NCBI GenBank assembly: GCA_016293845.1
Contig: JAEDDH010000003.1
Coordinates: 186,001 to 250,000 of the forward strand
Length of the DNA stretch: 64,000 nt
Direction: 5' to 3'
DNA from: Bacteroidales bacterium
Lineage (GTDB): Bacteria > Bacteroidota > Bacteroidia > Bacteroidales > UBA3824
A program made the translations under genes and the position numbers. Each line of letters starts with the position of its first letter. Position 1 is the stretch's first letter. Shown in pieces: positions 18,866 to 26,280 of the stretch. Under the pieces are notes generated by a model. That model saw only the letters and a list, made by a program, of their open reading frames with translations, did no database searches and had not been told where the DNA came from.

Positions 18866-19030
18866 ATAAAAAAAATGATTGCTGTATCTCTGTTTTAGAT
18901 ATTTTTTGCATTTTCAGCAAAAAGTTTTGTCTTTTTCTGATGCTATAACCGCGAAATAGGCAAAAAAGTGCGGCTAACATCTGTTGAACAGCAAGTTGAC
19001 GAAAAGAATATTGGGTTGTATGATTGAAGA
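18866..19030. other. Non-coding stretch between RNA copy 1 and the iterons
   Basis: AT-rich sequence with no recognisable gene, hairpin or repeat apart from short A and T runs. It completes the 640-base gap between 18513 and 19155, otherwise taken up by the RNA element and the 33-bp repeats. Confidence 0.5.
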
Positions 19031-19115
19031 TTTGTGGATTTCTGCAAATTTTAATGAAATAAATTTGTGGATTTCTGCAAATTTTGATGAAATAAATTTG
19101 TGGATTTCTGCAAAA
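19031..19115 (+). repeat. 33-bp tandem iterons upstream of ATPase gene
   Basis: Two full copies of a 33-bp unit beginning TTTGTGGATTTCTGCAAATT (19031-19063 and 19064-19096, one base different) and a third partial copy (19097-19115). The third copy supplies the -33 TTTG of the promoter, so the array is placed where a regulator could act. Confidence 0.8.
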
Positions 19116-19127
19116 TACTTACCTTTG
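19097..19127 (+). promoter_or_regulatory. Bacteroidota promoter of ATPase gene
   Basis: TTTG (19097-19100), 19-base spacer, TACCTTTG (19120-19127); the ATG is 28 bases further on. The -33 element is the first four bases of the third iteron. Confidence 0.75.
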
Positions 19128-19154
19128 TACCGTTAAATCAATTAGTTATTAGTT

Positions 19155-20486
19155 ATGGTGTTCAAACGTAAGTTATATGATAAGATGCTGTATTGGAAAC
19201 AGCATTGGAATGGTAAGTATGCGCTACTTATTGAGGGTGCTAGACGAGTTGGAAAATCTACTTTGGTAGAAGAATTTGCAAAAAAGGAATATAAGTCATA
19301 TATTTTGATTGATTTTTCACGTGCATCAAAAAAAATCTCGGCTTTGTTTGACGACACCACTGATTTGAACTTTTTCTTTCTTTCGTTGCAAGGTATCTTT
19401 GATACACGACTTTATGAAAGGGAGTCTGTTATTATTTTTGATGAGGTACAGAATTTTCCACCAGCGCGACAGGCTATCAAACACCTTGTTAAGGACGGAC
19501 GTTACGACTATATTGAAACTGGTTCGTTGATTTCAATTCGCAAAAATGTGCAGAATATTGTTATCCCGAGTGAGGAAACCGCTCTAACACTTCATCCTAT
19601 GGATTTTGAAGAGTTCTATTGGGCGTTAAACAATGATGTCGCTCCCGAACAACAACGTAAACTTTTTGAATTGAAACGTCCTGCGGGAGATATGTTGCAC
19701 CGCCACTGGATGCGCGGCTTGCGTTTATATATGCTTGTAGGAGGAATGCCTCAGGCGGTTGACGCTTATATAGAGTTGAATAATCTGCAAGAAGTGGATA
19801 ATGTAAAGCGCGAAATATTAAGACTTTATTTTACCGACTTAAACAAAATTGACTCTTCGGGAGGAGCATTGAGAATATTTAAAAATATTCCTGCTCAACT
19901 TACTGGCAACGCATCTCGATATATGATTGCTACGGCAATAGAAAACCGACGATCTTCTGTTGTTGAAAATGTAGTGTCAGAAATGTGCGAGAGCAAGATA
20001 ATAAACCTTTCGTATCATTGTGGTGAACCCAATGTTGGGCTTAATCTCAATAAATCGTTGAATGCTTACAAAATTTTTACTGCCGACACGGGTCTATTTG
20101 TAACTCTTGCTTTTTGGGATAAGTCATTTACCGAAAATGTTATCTACAAAAAACTGCTTTCAGATAAACTTGAAGCAAACCTTGGATATGTTTACGAAAA
20201 TCTTGTGGCTCAAATGATTACCGCTTCGGGCAACGAATTATTTTATTATTCATTCCCCACAGGAAATGGAAATAAGAACTACGAGGTTGATTTCCTGCTC
20301 ACGCGTGGCAACAAACTGCTACCTATCGAAGTGAAATCTTCGGGGTACAATACACATAAGTCGTTAGACGAATTTTGCAAAAAGTATTCTTCTCGTATAG
20401 GTGAACGACTTTTGCTGTACACCAAAGATTATCAAAAAGATGGCGAAACAGTTTTGCTGCCTATTTACTTAACTTGGTTGCTCTAA
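19155..20486 (+). CDS. AAA+ ATPase with DUF4143 domain
   Basis: 443 residues. Residues ~20-160 hold the P-loop ATPase core: Walker A EGARRVGKST, Walker B VIIFDEVQNFP. The C-terminal ~200 residues are DUF4143, ending in a PD-(D/E)XK-like segment EVDFLLTRGNKLLPIEVKSSG. Many proteins of this kind are scattered in Bacteroidota genomes; their role is uncertain, with defence or mobile-element links proposed. It is a lone gene behind a strong promoter and tandem iterons. Confidence 0.88.
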   Translation: MVFKRKLYDKMLYWKQHWNGKYALLIEGARRVGKSTLVEEFAKKEYKSYILIDFSRASKKISALFDDTTDLNFFFLSLQGIFDTRLYERESVIIFDEVQNFPPARQAIKHLVKDGRYDYIETGSLISIRKNVQNIVIPSEETALTLHPMDFEEFYWALNNDVAPEQQRKLFELKRPAGDMLHRHWMRGLRLYMLVGGMPQAVDAYIELNNLQEVDNVKREILRLYFTDLNKIDSSGGALRIFKNIPAQLTGNASRYMIATAIENRRSSVVENVVSEMCESKIINLSYHCGEPNVGLNLNKSLNAYKIFTADTGLFVTLAFWDKSFTENVIYKKLLSDKLEANLGYVYENLVAQMITASGNELFYYSFPTGNGNKNYEVDFLLTRGNKLLPIEVKSSGYNTHKSLDEFCKKYSSRIGERLLLYTKDYQKDGETVLLPIYLTWLL

Positions 20487-20548
20487 AACTTTTCAACACA
20501 ACGCCGGCATAAACTTGGCAAATAGATACAAACCTTGTTCCCCGGCGG

Positions 20549-20871
20549 TTACTTCACAATGGATTCTATCTCCTTAGGCAGTTTGTAACGCTCATCGTTG
20601 ATGGTTTGCTTTATTAGGCTAACACTGTCTAAGAGTTTTTGCTCAACGGTTTTATCTATAATTATCTCGTTAGACAATTCATTAAACTTTAATGATATAA
20701 TGCCGCTTAATTCATCTAATACTTTATTGTTTAACAGACTTTTGTGAATACATAAGGAGAAAATTTTGGATCAAAGCCATAAGTAAGACTTGTAACATCG
20801 TTGGTTTTCATAAGATATTGTAATACAACAGGATGAGCCCCGTTGTTGTAATCCGATTCAAATGATAACAT
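20549..20871 (-). pseudogene. Remnants: threonine aldolase N-terminus joined to an unrelated C-terminus
   Basis: From the ATG at 20871, 46 codons read MLSFESDYNNGAHPVVLQYL and on to TSLTYGFDP, the N-terminus of the threonine aldolase/beta-eliminating lyase family, then stop at 20731. From about 20760 a second frame runs to a stop at 20549 (NKVLDELSGIISLKFNELSN ... KLPKEIESIVK), which looks like the end of a different protein that I cannot name. The aldolase body (about 300 codons) is gone. A good promoter still precedes the fragment. Confidence 0.6.
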
Positions 20872-20908
20872 AGATTATGGTGATGATGTTTAAACACACT
20901 TTTCAATA

Positions 20909-20939
20909 CAAAAGTAGCGAGTTTTTGGTACTTTTCCAA
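20909..20939 (-). promoter_or_regulatory. Promoter left in front of the aldolase remnant
   Basis: Minus strand TTGG (20936-20939, 3 of 4 to TTTG), 19-base spacer, TACTTTTG (20909-20916), a perfect -7 match. Confidence 0.55.
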
Positions 20940-20961
20940 CATCTTTTTTCTAAAAAACAAG

Positions 20962-21013
20962 CGATACCTCCGCCCTAACTATATTTTTTTTGGTACTTAG
21001 GGCGGAGGTATCG
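20962..21013 (-). terminator. Terminator after vanW
   Basis: Perfect 17-bp dyad CGATACCTCCGCCCTAA (20962-20978) with its complement at 20997-21013 and an 18-base loop, followed on the minus strand by CTTGTTTTTTAG. It begins 6 bases after the vanW stop. Confidence 0.85.
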
Positions 21014-21018
21014 GCATA

Positions 21019-21849
21019 TTACCATATCATATCTGCCGGAATTTCGTCGGGATTGAACATTACTTCGGAACGGTTGTCCCAAATAAGTTCTTTGGATTTT
21101 TGCTGAAATAATTTTCGGCGGTAGGTGATGCGGTATATCTTGGAAACTCGGTAATAGGTATCGCCTTCACGTTCAAAATGATGGTCTTCTTCAACTATTC
21201 TATAAATATAAGCATATTCACGAGTTCCGCGGAGTTCGCCATAAAGATTTGTGTCGTCGCACCAAAGTATTATCTGAAAGGGTTCCGACGTGGTGTTTTT
21301 AAACCTATAATCGATATAGTTGTAACTCACCGACGTGCCGTTTGCCATTGGTACACGGTTGTGAATATCGTTGACGAGGGCGTCGGTGTGCTTATGAAAC
21401 TCGGTGATTGTTAGCGGACTATGCAACACCATATTATTAATAGTGTTGGCAAGATTGCAAAGTCCGCCGCCTGTGCCAGTGATTAGTTTGTTGTTTTTGA
21501 GCACGCGTCCCTCTTTGTAGCCCTTTCGTTTGGTAGGTTTGCCCACTGTGCGCCAAAACGAGAACGTCTCGCCGGGATAGATTAACATACCCGATATTTT
21601 GGCGGCGGCAATGCGAATGTTAACAGCCTTGTTTTCTTGGGTAACGGGGTCGATGCCTTTGCCGGTTTTAATCAGCACCGAACTGTATTCTGAAATAACG
21701 ACAGGTAATTTGAAGTCTTCTTTTGATTTGGCGAATTTCTCCTTGCCGAAAACGTCCTTGATTTTCCGCCCTACAATTTGTTTGTATTTAGATATGGTGT
21801 AGAACAGCGGGTTGATGTCGCAGAAATTTCGGTGTGTATAAGGTTTCAT
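21019..21849 (-). CDS. VanW family protein
   Basis: 276 residues from the ATG at 21849; the frame extends to 21870, but a promoter -7 box covers that point. The VanW core is clear: GETFSFWRTVGKPTKRKGYKEG, GGGLCNLANTINNMVLHSPL, EFHKHTDALV. VanW proteins were found in vancomycin-resistance clusters, but most are unlinked to resistance and of unknown function; their YoaR-type relatives are thought to act at the envelope. No signal peptide is visible here. It stands alone between its promoter and terminator. Confidence 0.88.
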   Translation of the reverse strand: MKPYTHRNFCDINPLFYTISKYKQIVGRKIKDVFGKEKFAKSKEDFKLPVVISEYSSVLIKTGKGIDPVTQENKAVNIRIAAAKISGMLIYPGETFSFWRTVGKPTKRKGYKEGRVLKNNKLITGTGGGLCNLANTINNMVLHSPLTITEFHKHTDALVNDIHNRVPMANGTSVSYNYIDYRFKNTTSEPFQIILWCDDTNLYGELRGTREYAYIYRIVEEDHHFEREGDTYYRVSKIYRITYRRKLFQQKSKELIWDNRSEVMFNPDEIPADMIW

Positions 21850-21867
21850 AGTGGCAATAATTTTGGG

Positions 21868-21899
21868 CAAAGGTAATGGGTTGGCGGCAAATAAGCAAG
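21868..21899 (-). promoter_or_regulatory. Promoter of vanW
   Basis: Minus strand CTTG (21896-21899), 20-base spacer, TACCTTTG (21868-21875), 19 bases before the chosen ATG. Confidence 0.55.
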
Positions 21900-21953
21900 G
21901 GTTAAGGCGATTGTTTTTGGGCGTAACTATTAAAAGAGGCTGTTACAGCCCTA

Positions 21954-22160
21954 TTAAATCGTCATATACGACATTATATATCTTGGGGATTGGATAAATA
22001 AGCCAGTTTCAGGGTCGGATAGTTTTTCGTATATCGGTGATGTATACACTTTGTTGATGGCATCTTCTATGTTATAACCATTTTCATCCATAAGTGTGTT
22101 GATGATTTGTATAGTTAAGTGCCGTTTTATATAGTTGAACTCTTTTTCGGTTACATTCAT
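21954..22160 (-). CDS. Small protein in DUF3990 operon
   Basis: 68 residues (MNVTEKEFNYIKRHLTIQII...), acidic and predicted helical, with no motif I can name. Its ATG overlaps the DUF3990 gene stop by 4 bases, so it is coupled to it. It may be a partner or antitoxin of the DUF3990 protein; the similar size and coupling of the upstream DUF3791 gene make a three-part module. Confidence 0.75.
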   Translation of the reverse strand: MNVTEKEFNYIKRHLTIQIINTLMDENGYNIEDAINKVYTSPIYEKLSDPETGLFIQSPRYIMSYMTI

Positions 22161-22636
22161 ATCTTTTGAAGTTTAGAAATTGCCAATTCAGTTCCAAAAA
22201 AATATTGAAAGGTTATGCCTCCCATATATTTTAAGTTTTCAAGAAACACATCAATAGTTATGTATCCATCTTCGTATTTGCTTATTTGCATTCCTACCTT
22301 ATCGTTGGCAATAGGACCGTAAACAATGTCGTACTCGTGCACTTGGTTATGTGTTTTATTATTTCTGTTTAGGAACACAAACTCTGCCCATTCTTTTGAA
22401 TACTCACTGAATATTAAATATTTAAGTTGGTTTGTATTTAATAATTCTTCGTCGAAGAGGTACGTGTTTAATATTGGTCTGCCACCTTCTGTACGAGACT
22501 TAAATTCCCCCATTCTCCAAGCCTGCTTTTTGTCTGCCGAGAGGTAAAAGCCTTTGCCAAAATCTTTGTTGGGTCTTGATTTCGACAGGTCAATTTCTTT
22601 GATGTCTACTGTGGAGCCGTGATACAGTTTTATCAT
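22157..22636 (-). CDS. DUF3990 protein, putative ADP-ribosyltransferase-like
   Basis: 159 residues from the ATG at 22636 (MIKLYHGSTVDIKEIDL); the frame is open upstream, but this ATG overlaps the DUF3791 stop by 4 bases. DUF3990 is recognised from KLYHGS at the start and DFGKGFYLS near residue 27. A His-Gly step followed by a G-(F/I)-Y strand is the order seen in ADP-ribosyltransferase folds (H-Y-x triad), and an Asp/Glu-rich end could supply the third residue. That function is inference. Middle gene of a coupled trio. Confidence 0.78.
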   Translation of the reverse strand: MIKLYHGSTVDIKEIDLSKSRPNKDFGKGFYLSADKKQAWRMGEFKSRTEGGRPILNTYLFDEELLNTNQLKYLIFSEYSKEWAEFVFLNRNNKTHNQVHEYDIVYGPIANDKVGMQISKYEDGYITIDVFLENLKYMGGITFQYFFGTELAISKLQKI

Positions 22637-22851
22637 AGGTCGCCTCCTTTTCTTCTGCAATACATTGCAATACTATCTATCATATCGTCAAATGATTGTG
22701 TGTGCATTACATCGTAAAAGTCGTGAATAAATTTTATTGCGTCGTATTTTTGGAGATACTTGTATGCCTGTGTTTCTGTAAGTGAATAGCGAGCAGCAAA
22801 CAACGCAATAAAAAAAACTATGTATTCTGATATGTCGTGTAAATTGACCAT
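22633..22851 (-). CDS. DUF3791 protein
   Basis: 72 residues. DUF3791 signature: ISEYIVFFIALFAARYSLTE, then TQAYKYLQKYDAIKFIHDFY and VMHTQSFDDMID. Such proteins are typically encoded directly before DUF3990 genes and probably act as their partner. First gene of the trio, with a strong promoter 26 bases upstream. Confidence 0.85.
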   Translation of the reverse strand: MVNLHDISEYIVFFIALFAARYSLTETQAYKYLQKYDAIKFIHDFYDVMHTQSFDDMIDSIAMYCRRKGGDL

Positions 22852-22876
22852 TTTTCTTCTTTTGACCTTTATAGTG

Positions 22877-22907
22877 CAAATATAGCAACTTGTTGGCTAT
22901 TTTCAAA
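22877..22907 (-). promoter_or_regulatory. Promoter of DUF3791-DUF3990 operon
   Basis: Minus strand TTTG (22904-22907), 19-base spacer, TATATTTG (22877-22884), perfect in both boxes. Confidence 0.75.
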
Positions 22908-22963
22908 TACTTTTGAGTTTTTTTTGTAAATATTTGGCGGTAATGAATAACCAGAAACCCAAT

Positions 22964-23059
22964 TTTTGGGCGAAATCTAACCCAAAAAGCATAGATTTCG
23001 CCCAAAATCTCAGTTTTTGGGCGAAATATACCTAAAAATGGTTAGATTTCGCCCAAAAT
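22964..23059. repeat. Double palindrome of TTTTGGGCGAAAT units
   Basis: Four copies of TTTTGGGCGAAAT in alternating orientation make two dyads: 22964-22979 with 22992-23007 (16-bp arms) and 23014-23027 with 23046-23059 (14-bp arms). They fill the space between the divergent promoters at 22877-22907 and 23061-23092 and touch the latter. This looks like a shared operator, or the foot of a mobile element. Confidence 0.8.
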
Positions 23060-23060
23060 A

Positions 23061-23092
23061 TTTGGAGGTACACTTTATTTATACTATCTTTG
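23061..23092 (+). promoter_or_regulatory. Promoter of DUF234 ATPase gene
   Basis: TTTG (23061-23064), 20-base spacer, TATCTTTG (23085-23092). The expected start of transcription near 23099 rules out a start codon at 23090. Confidence 0.72.
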
Positions 23093-23116
23093 TTGTCTCA
23101 AAAACATCTTATTGCT

Positions 23117-24547
23117 ATGAAATCATTGATAGGAAGGCATACCGAAATAGCAACATTAAACACAGCGTTAAATAGTCAACGTGCCGAATTTGTGGCTCTA
23201 TATGGACGTAGACGTGTGGGCAAAACTTTTTTGATTAACCAAATGTTTGAGCCTGAACAATTTGTATTTAAGATGACAGGTGTTATCGAAGGAACATTAA
23301 AAGATCAGTTTGTGGCTTTTGCCGATGCTATGAACGACTTTGGATACGAAATGCCCAAGCGGCCTTCGGATTGGATGGAGGCTTTCGTGATGCTTAAACA
23401 CGCCCTCAAAGATGTGGTAAAAGGCCAAGAACGCTGCATTATCTTTATCGACGAATTGCCGGCAATGGACGCTGAACGCTCTAACGTGGCTGCCGCCGTG
23501 GGATATTTTTGGAATCAATGGGCTTCGCTCCATGATAATGTGATGCTTATTATTTGCGGTAGCGCCACAAGTTGGATGATTGGCAATGTTATCAACAGCA
23601 AGGGCGGACTTCACGACCGTATCACTATCGAACTTCCTATCCATCCGTTTACTTTGAAAGAAACTGAGGAGTATATCGAATCGCAAGGATTTGTGTGGAA
23701 CCGTCAAATGATTCTTTTAGCGTATATGGTTTTTGGTGGGATACCTTATTATTTAAGTCTTTTGGATAAAGGCGAAAGTGCTGTTCAGAATATTGATAGA
23801 CTGTTTTTTAGTCGCGATACGCAAATGCGTGGAGAATTTAGGCGACTATTTAACACGCTTTACAAAAATCCCAAACGTTATATAGAACTTATAAAGGCTC
23901 TCGGCAAAAGCCGTCAGGGAATGACACGCTCGCAAATTGCCTCGGCACTCAAATTGCCTAACAACGGACATCTTGGTCAACAATTGGAAGACCTTGTGTA
24001 TTGCGACCTTATCCGCAAAAACATCGTTAGGGAAAAGGAACTTAAAACCAAGGATGCCATTTATCAGATTTGCGATTTTTTTAGTCTGTTTTACCTAACG
24101 TTTATCAATCGCGCCGAGGTGGAAACAAATTATTGGCAACATCATATCAACACACCTGAAATTAATTCGTGGATGGGTCTTGCCTACGAACTTGTATGTA
24201 TGGCGCATATTCATCAGATTAAATGTGCCTTGCGTATCGACGGTATTTCTACAATAAGTTATTCTTGGCGAAGCAAAGCATCAACACCCGCTGCACAAAT
24301 CGACATTGTTATTGAACGCGCCGACCGAATTGTGAATATCTGCGAAGTTAAATATTCGCAATCGCCTTACGAATTAGACAAAGAAGAATACGACAAAATC
24401 CAAAACCGCAAAAACACGTTTGTTAAAGAAACTGGCTTGAAACATACACCGTGGCTTACGCTAATTACCACCGAAGGTATCGCCCCCGGCAAATATTCGC
24501 AAATGGTGCAAAGCGTGGTGGTGCTGGATGATTTGTTTAGAGAGTAA
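23117..24547 (+). CDS. AAA+ ATPase with DUF234 nuclease-like domain
   Basis: 476 residues from the ATG at 23117, chosen because the upstream TTG overlaps the promoter -7 box. Walker A is ALYGRRRVGKTF, Walker B CIIFIDELPAMD. A winged-helix region follows (MTRSQIASALKL). The C-terminal DUF234 domain carries a PD-(D/E)XK-like QIDIVIERADRIVNICEVKYS, with D, E and K in the expected spacing. Such 'archaeal-type ATPases' are common in Bacteroidota accessory DNA, with unknown function. It overlaps the convergent GNAT gene by 11 bases. Confidence 0.88.
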   Translation: MKSLIGRHTEIATLNTALNSQRAEFVALYGRRRVGKTFLINQMFEPEQFVFKMTGVIEGTLKDQFVAFADAMNDFGYEMPKRPSDWMEAFVMLKHALKDVVKGQERCIIFIDELPAMDAERSNVAAAVGYFWNQWASLHDNVMLIICGSATSWMIGNVINSKGGLHDRITIELPIHPFTLKETEEYIESQGFVWNRQMILLAYMVFGGIPYYLSLLDKGESAVQNIDRLFFSRDTQMRGEFRRLFNTLYKNPKRYIELIKALGKSRQGMTRSQIASALKLPNNGHLGQQLEDLVYCDLIRKNIVREKELKTKDAIYQICDFFSLFYLTFINRAEVETNYWQHHINTPEINSWMGLAYELVCMAHIHQIKCALRIDGISTISYSWRSKASTPAAQIDIVIERADRIVNICEVKYSQSPYELDKEEYDKIQNRKNTFVKETGLKHTPWLTLITTEGIAPGKYSQMVQSVVVLDDLFRE

Positions 24548-24911
24548 TCTCCCTCTCCATTTCCACCCCTTTCCACTCTTCGCCATCGATGATATGATTG
24601 CGTTCGAAGGTGATTTTGAACCCAACTGATTTGTAACATGCTATTGCCGAAGGGTTTTCGGTAAAAACTCCGAGGGTGATTTTCTTTGCGCCTAATTGTT
24701 TTTGGGCGTAATCAATGGCTAAATTTAACATTGCTTTTCCGTAGCCTTTGCCTCGTTTGGTGTCGTTGATGATTACAAATCCAAAACGCACAACTGTTTT
24801 ATCCTCAGATGGATACCTAATAATAAAAATTGATTGCCTTCCACTGCCACTAATGGCTGCAAAATAGCGATTGTAATGATTACATTGATAGCATTTCAAT
24901 TGCTTGTTCAT
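24537..24911 (-). CDS. GNAT family N-acetyltransferase
   Basis: 124 residues. The acetyl-CoA binding motif A is RGKGYGKAMLNLAIDYA (about residues 53-69), preceded by a VRFGFVIIND strand, with the ENPSAIACYKSVGF motif B late in the protein. The substrate is unknown. It overlaps the 3' end of the Sel1-repeat gene by 32 bases in another frame. Confidence 0.88.
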   Translation of the reverse strand: MNKQLKCYQCNHYNRYFAAISGSGRQSIFIIRYPSEDKTVVRFGFVIINDTKRGKGYGKAMLNLAIDYAQKQLGAKKITLGVFTENPSAIACYKSVGFKITFERNHIIDGEEWKGVEMEREITL

Positions 24912-25833
24912 TCCCTTGTTTGGCTGCTTTTCTCAACCATATTAAGGATTGTTCAACATCTCCTTCGATTTCCAAATAGAACATTCCTAAATTATATTGA
25001 GCAACATCATAACCTTGCTCGGCTGATTTTTGATACCATTCTTTTGCTAATTTGAAGTTTTGTTCAATGCCATCTCGTCTTTTATAACATACTCCTAAAT
25101 TACATTGGGCAACATCGTGTCCTTTAATTGCTGCCTTTTTAAACCATTTTACAGCATTTTGATAATTTTGTTCAACTCCATATCCTTTTAAATAACACAT
25201 ACCCAATCTAAATTCGGCATTTGTATATTCTTGATTTGCAGCCTTTTGATACCATTGTATGGATAGTTTATAATCCTGTTTTATTTCGTAATAATAATCT
25301 CCTAAATTGCATTGCGCTGATGCTAATCCCTGATTTGCTGCTTTTTGATACCATTCTATTGCCTTCTCAATATCTTTTTCTACCCCTATTCCTTTGTAAT
25401 AATTGACGCCAAGATTATTTTGCGCTTTTGCATAACCTTGATTTGCAGATTTTTGATACCATTCTACTGATTTTTGATAATCAATAGGAATACTTCCGTG
25501 TCCCAATTCATAATATAATCCAATATTAAATTGGGCGGCTGGTTCTCCTTGCTCTGCTGCTTTAAGATACCATTCTATTGATTTGTTATAATCTTTGGGA
25601 ACACATTCTCCTGTTGCATACAAATATCCTAATTGAAATTGTGCTTTTATATGTCCGTGTTCGGCGGCTTTTTGATACCATTCTACCGCTTCATTGTAGT
25701 TTCGAGGTGTTTTTTCTCCTTTATAATAACATTCAGCTACTTGAAATTGTAATTCTGCATTACCATTTCGTGCCGATTTGAGCATACTTTCAAAATTATT
25801 ATTGCACGCTATGTTAACAAATAAAGATCCCAA
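24880..25833 (-). CDS. Sel1-repeat protein, probably a lipoprotein with a broken signal peptide
   Basis: About eight Sel1 repeats of 36 residues (AQFQLGYLYATGECVPKDYN, then SIEWYLKAAEQG type), a helical solenoid used for protein binding. As written it would need a TTG start at 25833. Upstream the same frame reads ATG at 25863, MKTKLLLII, then TGA at 25834-25836, then LGSLFVNIAC. That is a lipoprotein signal peptide with lipobox NIAC whose tenth codon, plausibly Trp TGG, has become TGA. Expression as a lipoprotein is therefore doubtful. Confidence 0.78.
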   Translation of the reverse strand: MGSLFVNIACNNNFESMLKSARNGNAELQFQVAECYYKGEKTPRNYNEAVEWYQKAAEHGHIKAQFQLGYLYATGECVPKDYNKSIEWYLKAAEQGEPAAQFNIGLYYELGHGSIPIDYQKSVEWYQKSANQGYAKAQNNLGVNYYKGIGVEKDIEKAIEWYQKAANQGLASAQCNLGDYYYEIKQDYKLSIQWYQKAANQEYTNAEFRLGMCYLKGYGVEQNYQNAVKWFKKAAIKGHDVAQCNLGVCYKRRDGIEQNFKLAKEWYQKSAEQGYDVAQYNLGMFYLEIEGDVEQSLIWLRKAAKQGNEQAIEMLSM

Positions 25834-25930
25834 TCATATTATTAACAATAATTTTGTTTTCATTTTGTCACAGTTTTGAAAAATCTGTCAATCCCCAGAA
25901 CAGAAATATTAATACCATTATCATTACCCC

Positions 25931-26216
25931 ATATAAAACAAAAACGTGGGAACTTACTTATTGCCCGTTCCACGTTCAAAGGCTCTCGCATTGCCCATCC
26001 GTCAGAAACGAGCAACGCCGGAAGCCCACGTATATGTATACACGTAACTATGTAGTACGTGCTGTATATATAATCCGTAGACATCACCGCTGCTTTGCTA
26101 TTGACTTCCATTTTGAAACGACCCAATTTCAATTCGTCAAGAACAAAGCGTTAAGTAACGCCTTATTTTATATGTCTGCTACCCGCCCTCAGCCTATGGC
26201 TTCCGGCTATTGGTAT
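25931..26216 (-). ncRNA. Candidate structured RNA, copy 2
   Basis: About 286 bases, matching copy 1 at 18575-18851 along its length, including the blocks GGCTCTCGCATTGCCCATC, AGAAACGAGCAACGCC and TAATCCGTAGACATCACCGC (+ strand). The 3' hairpin ACGTGGAAC/GTTCCCACGT plus TTTTTGTTTT lies at 25935-25974, and a -7 box at 26223-26230. The variable central hairpin keeps pairing by changing both arms. It ends ~67 bases upstream of the Sel1 gene's original ATG, as copy 1 ends upstream of a lipoprotein gene. A 157-codon frame on the + strand across it is not conserved in copy 1. Confidence 0.65.
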
Positions 26217-26222
26217 GCATTA

Positions 26223-26230
26223 CAAATATA
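26223..26230 (-). promoter_or_regulatory. -7 box of RNA element copy 2
   Basis: Minus strand TATATTTG; aligned with TACATTTG in copy 1. Confidence 0.55.
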
Positions 26231-26280
26231 CGAAGAAATTTTATGTGTGGATGATATTTTGAGAGATTTTTTGAAAACTG

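Noticed and set aside
19031..19115. CRISPR array
   Set aside because: The 33-bp units are joined head to tail with no spacers, no cas genes are near, and the last unit forms part of a promoter.
22688..23005. 105-codon minus-strand frame upstream of DUF3791
   Set aside because: It runs through the promoter and the palindromic units and is in a different frame from the DUF3791 gene, so it is a chance frame.
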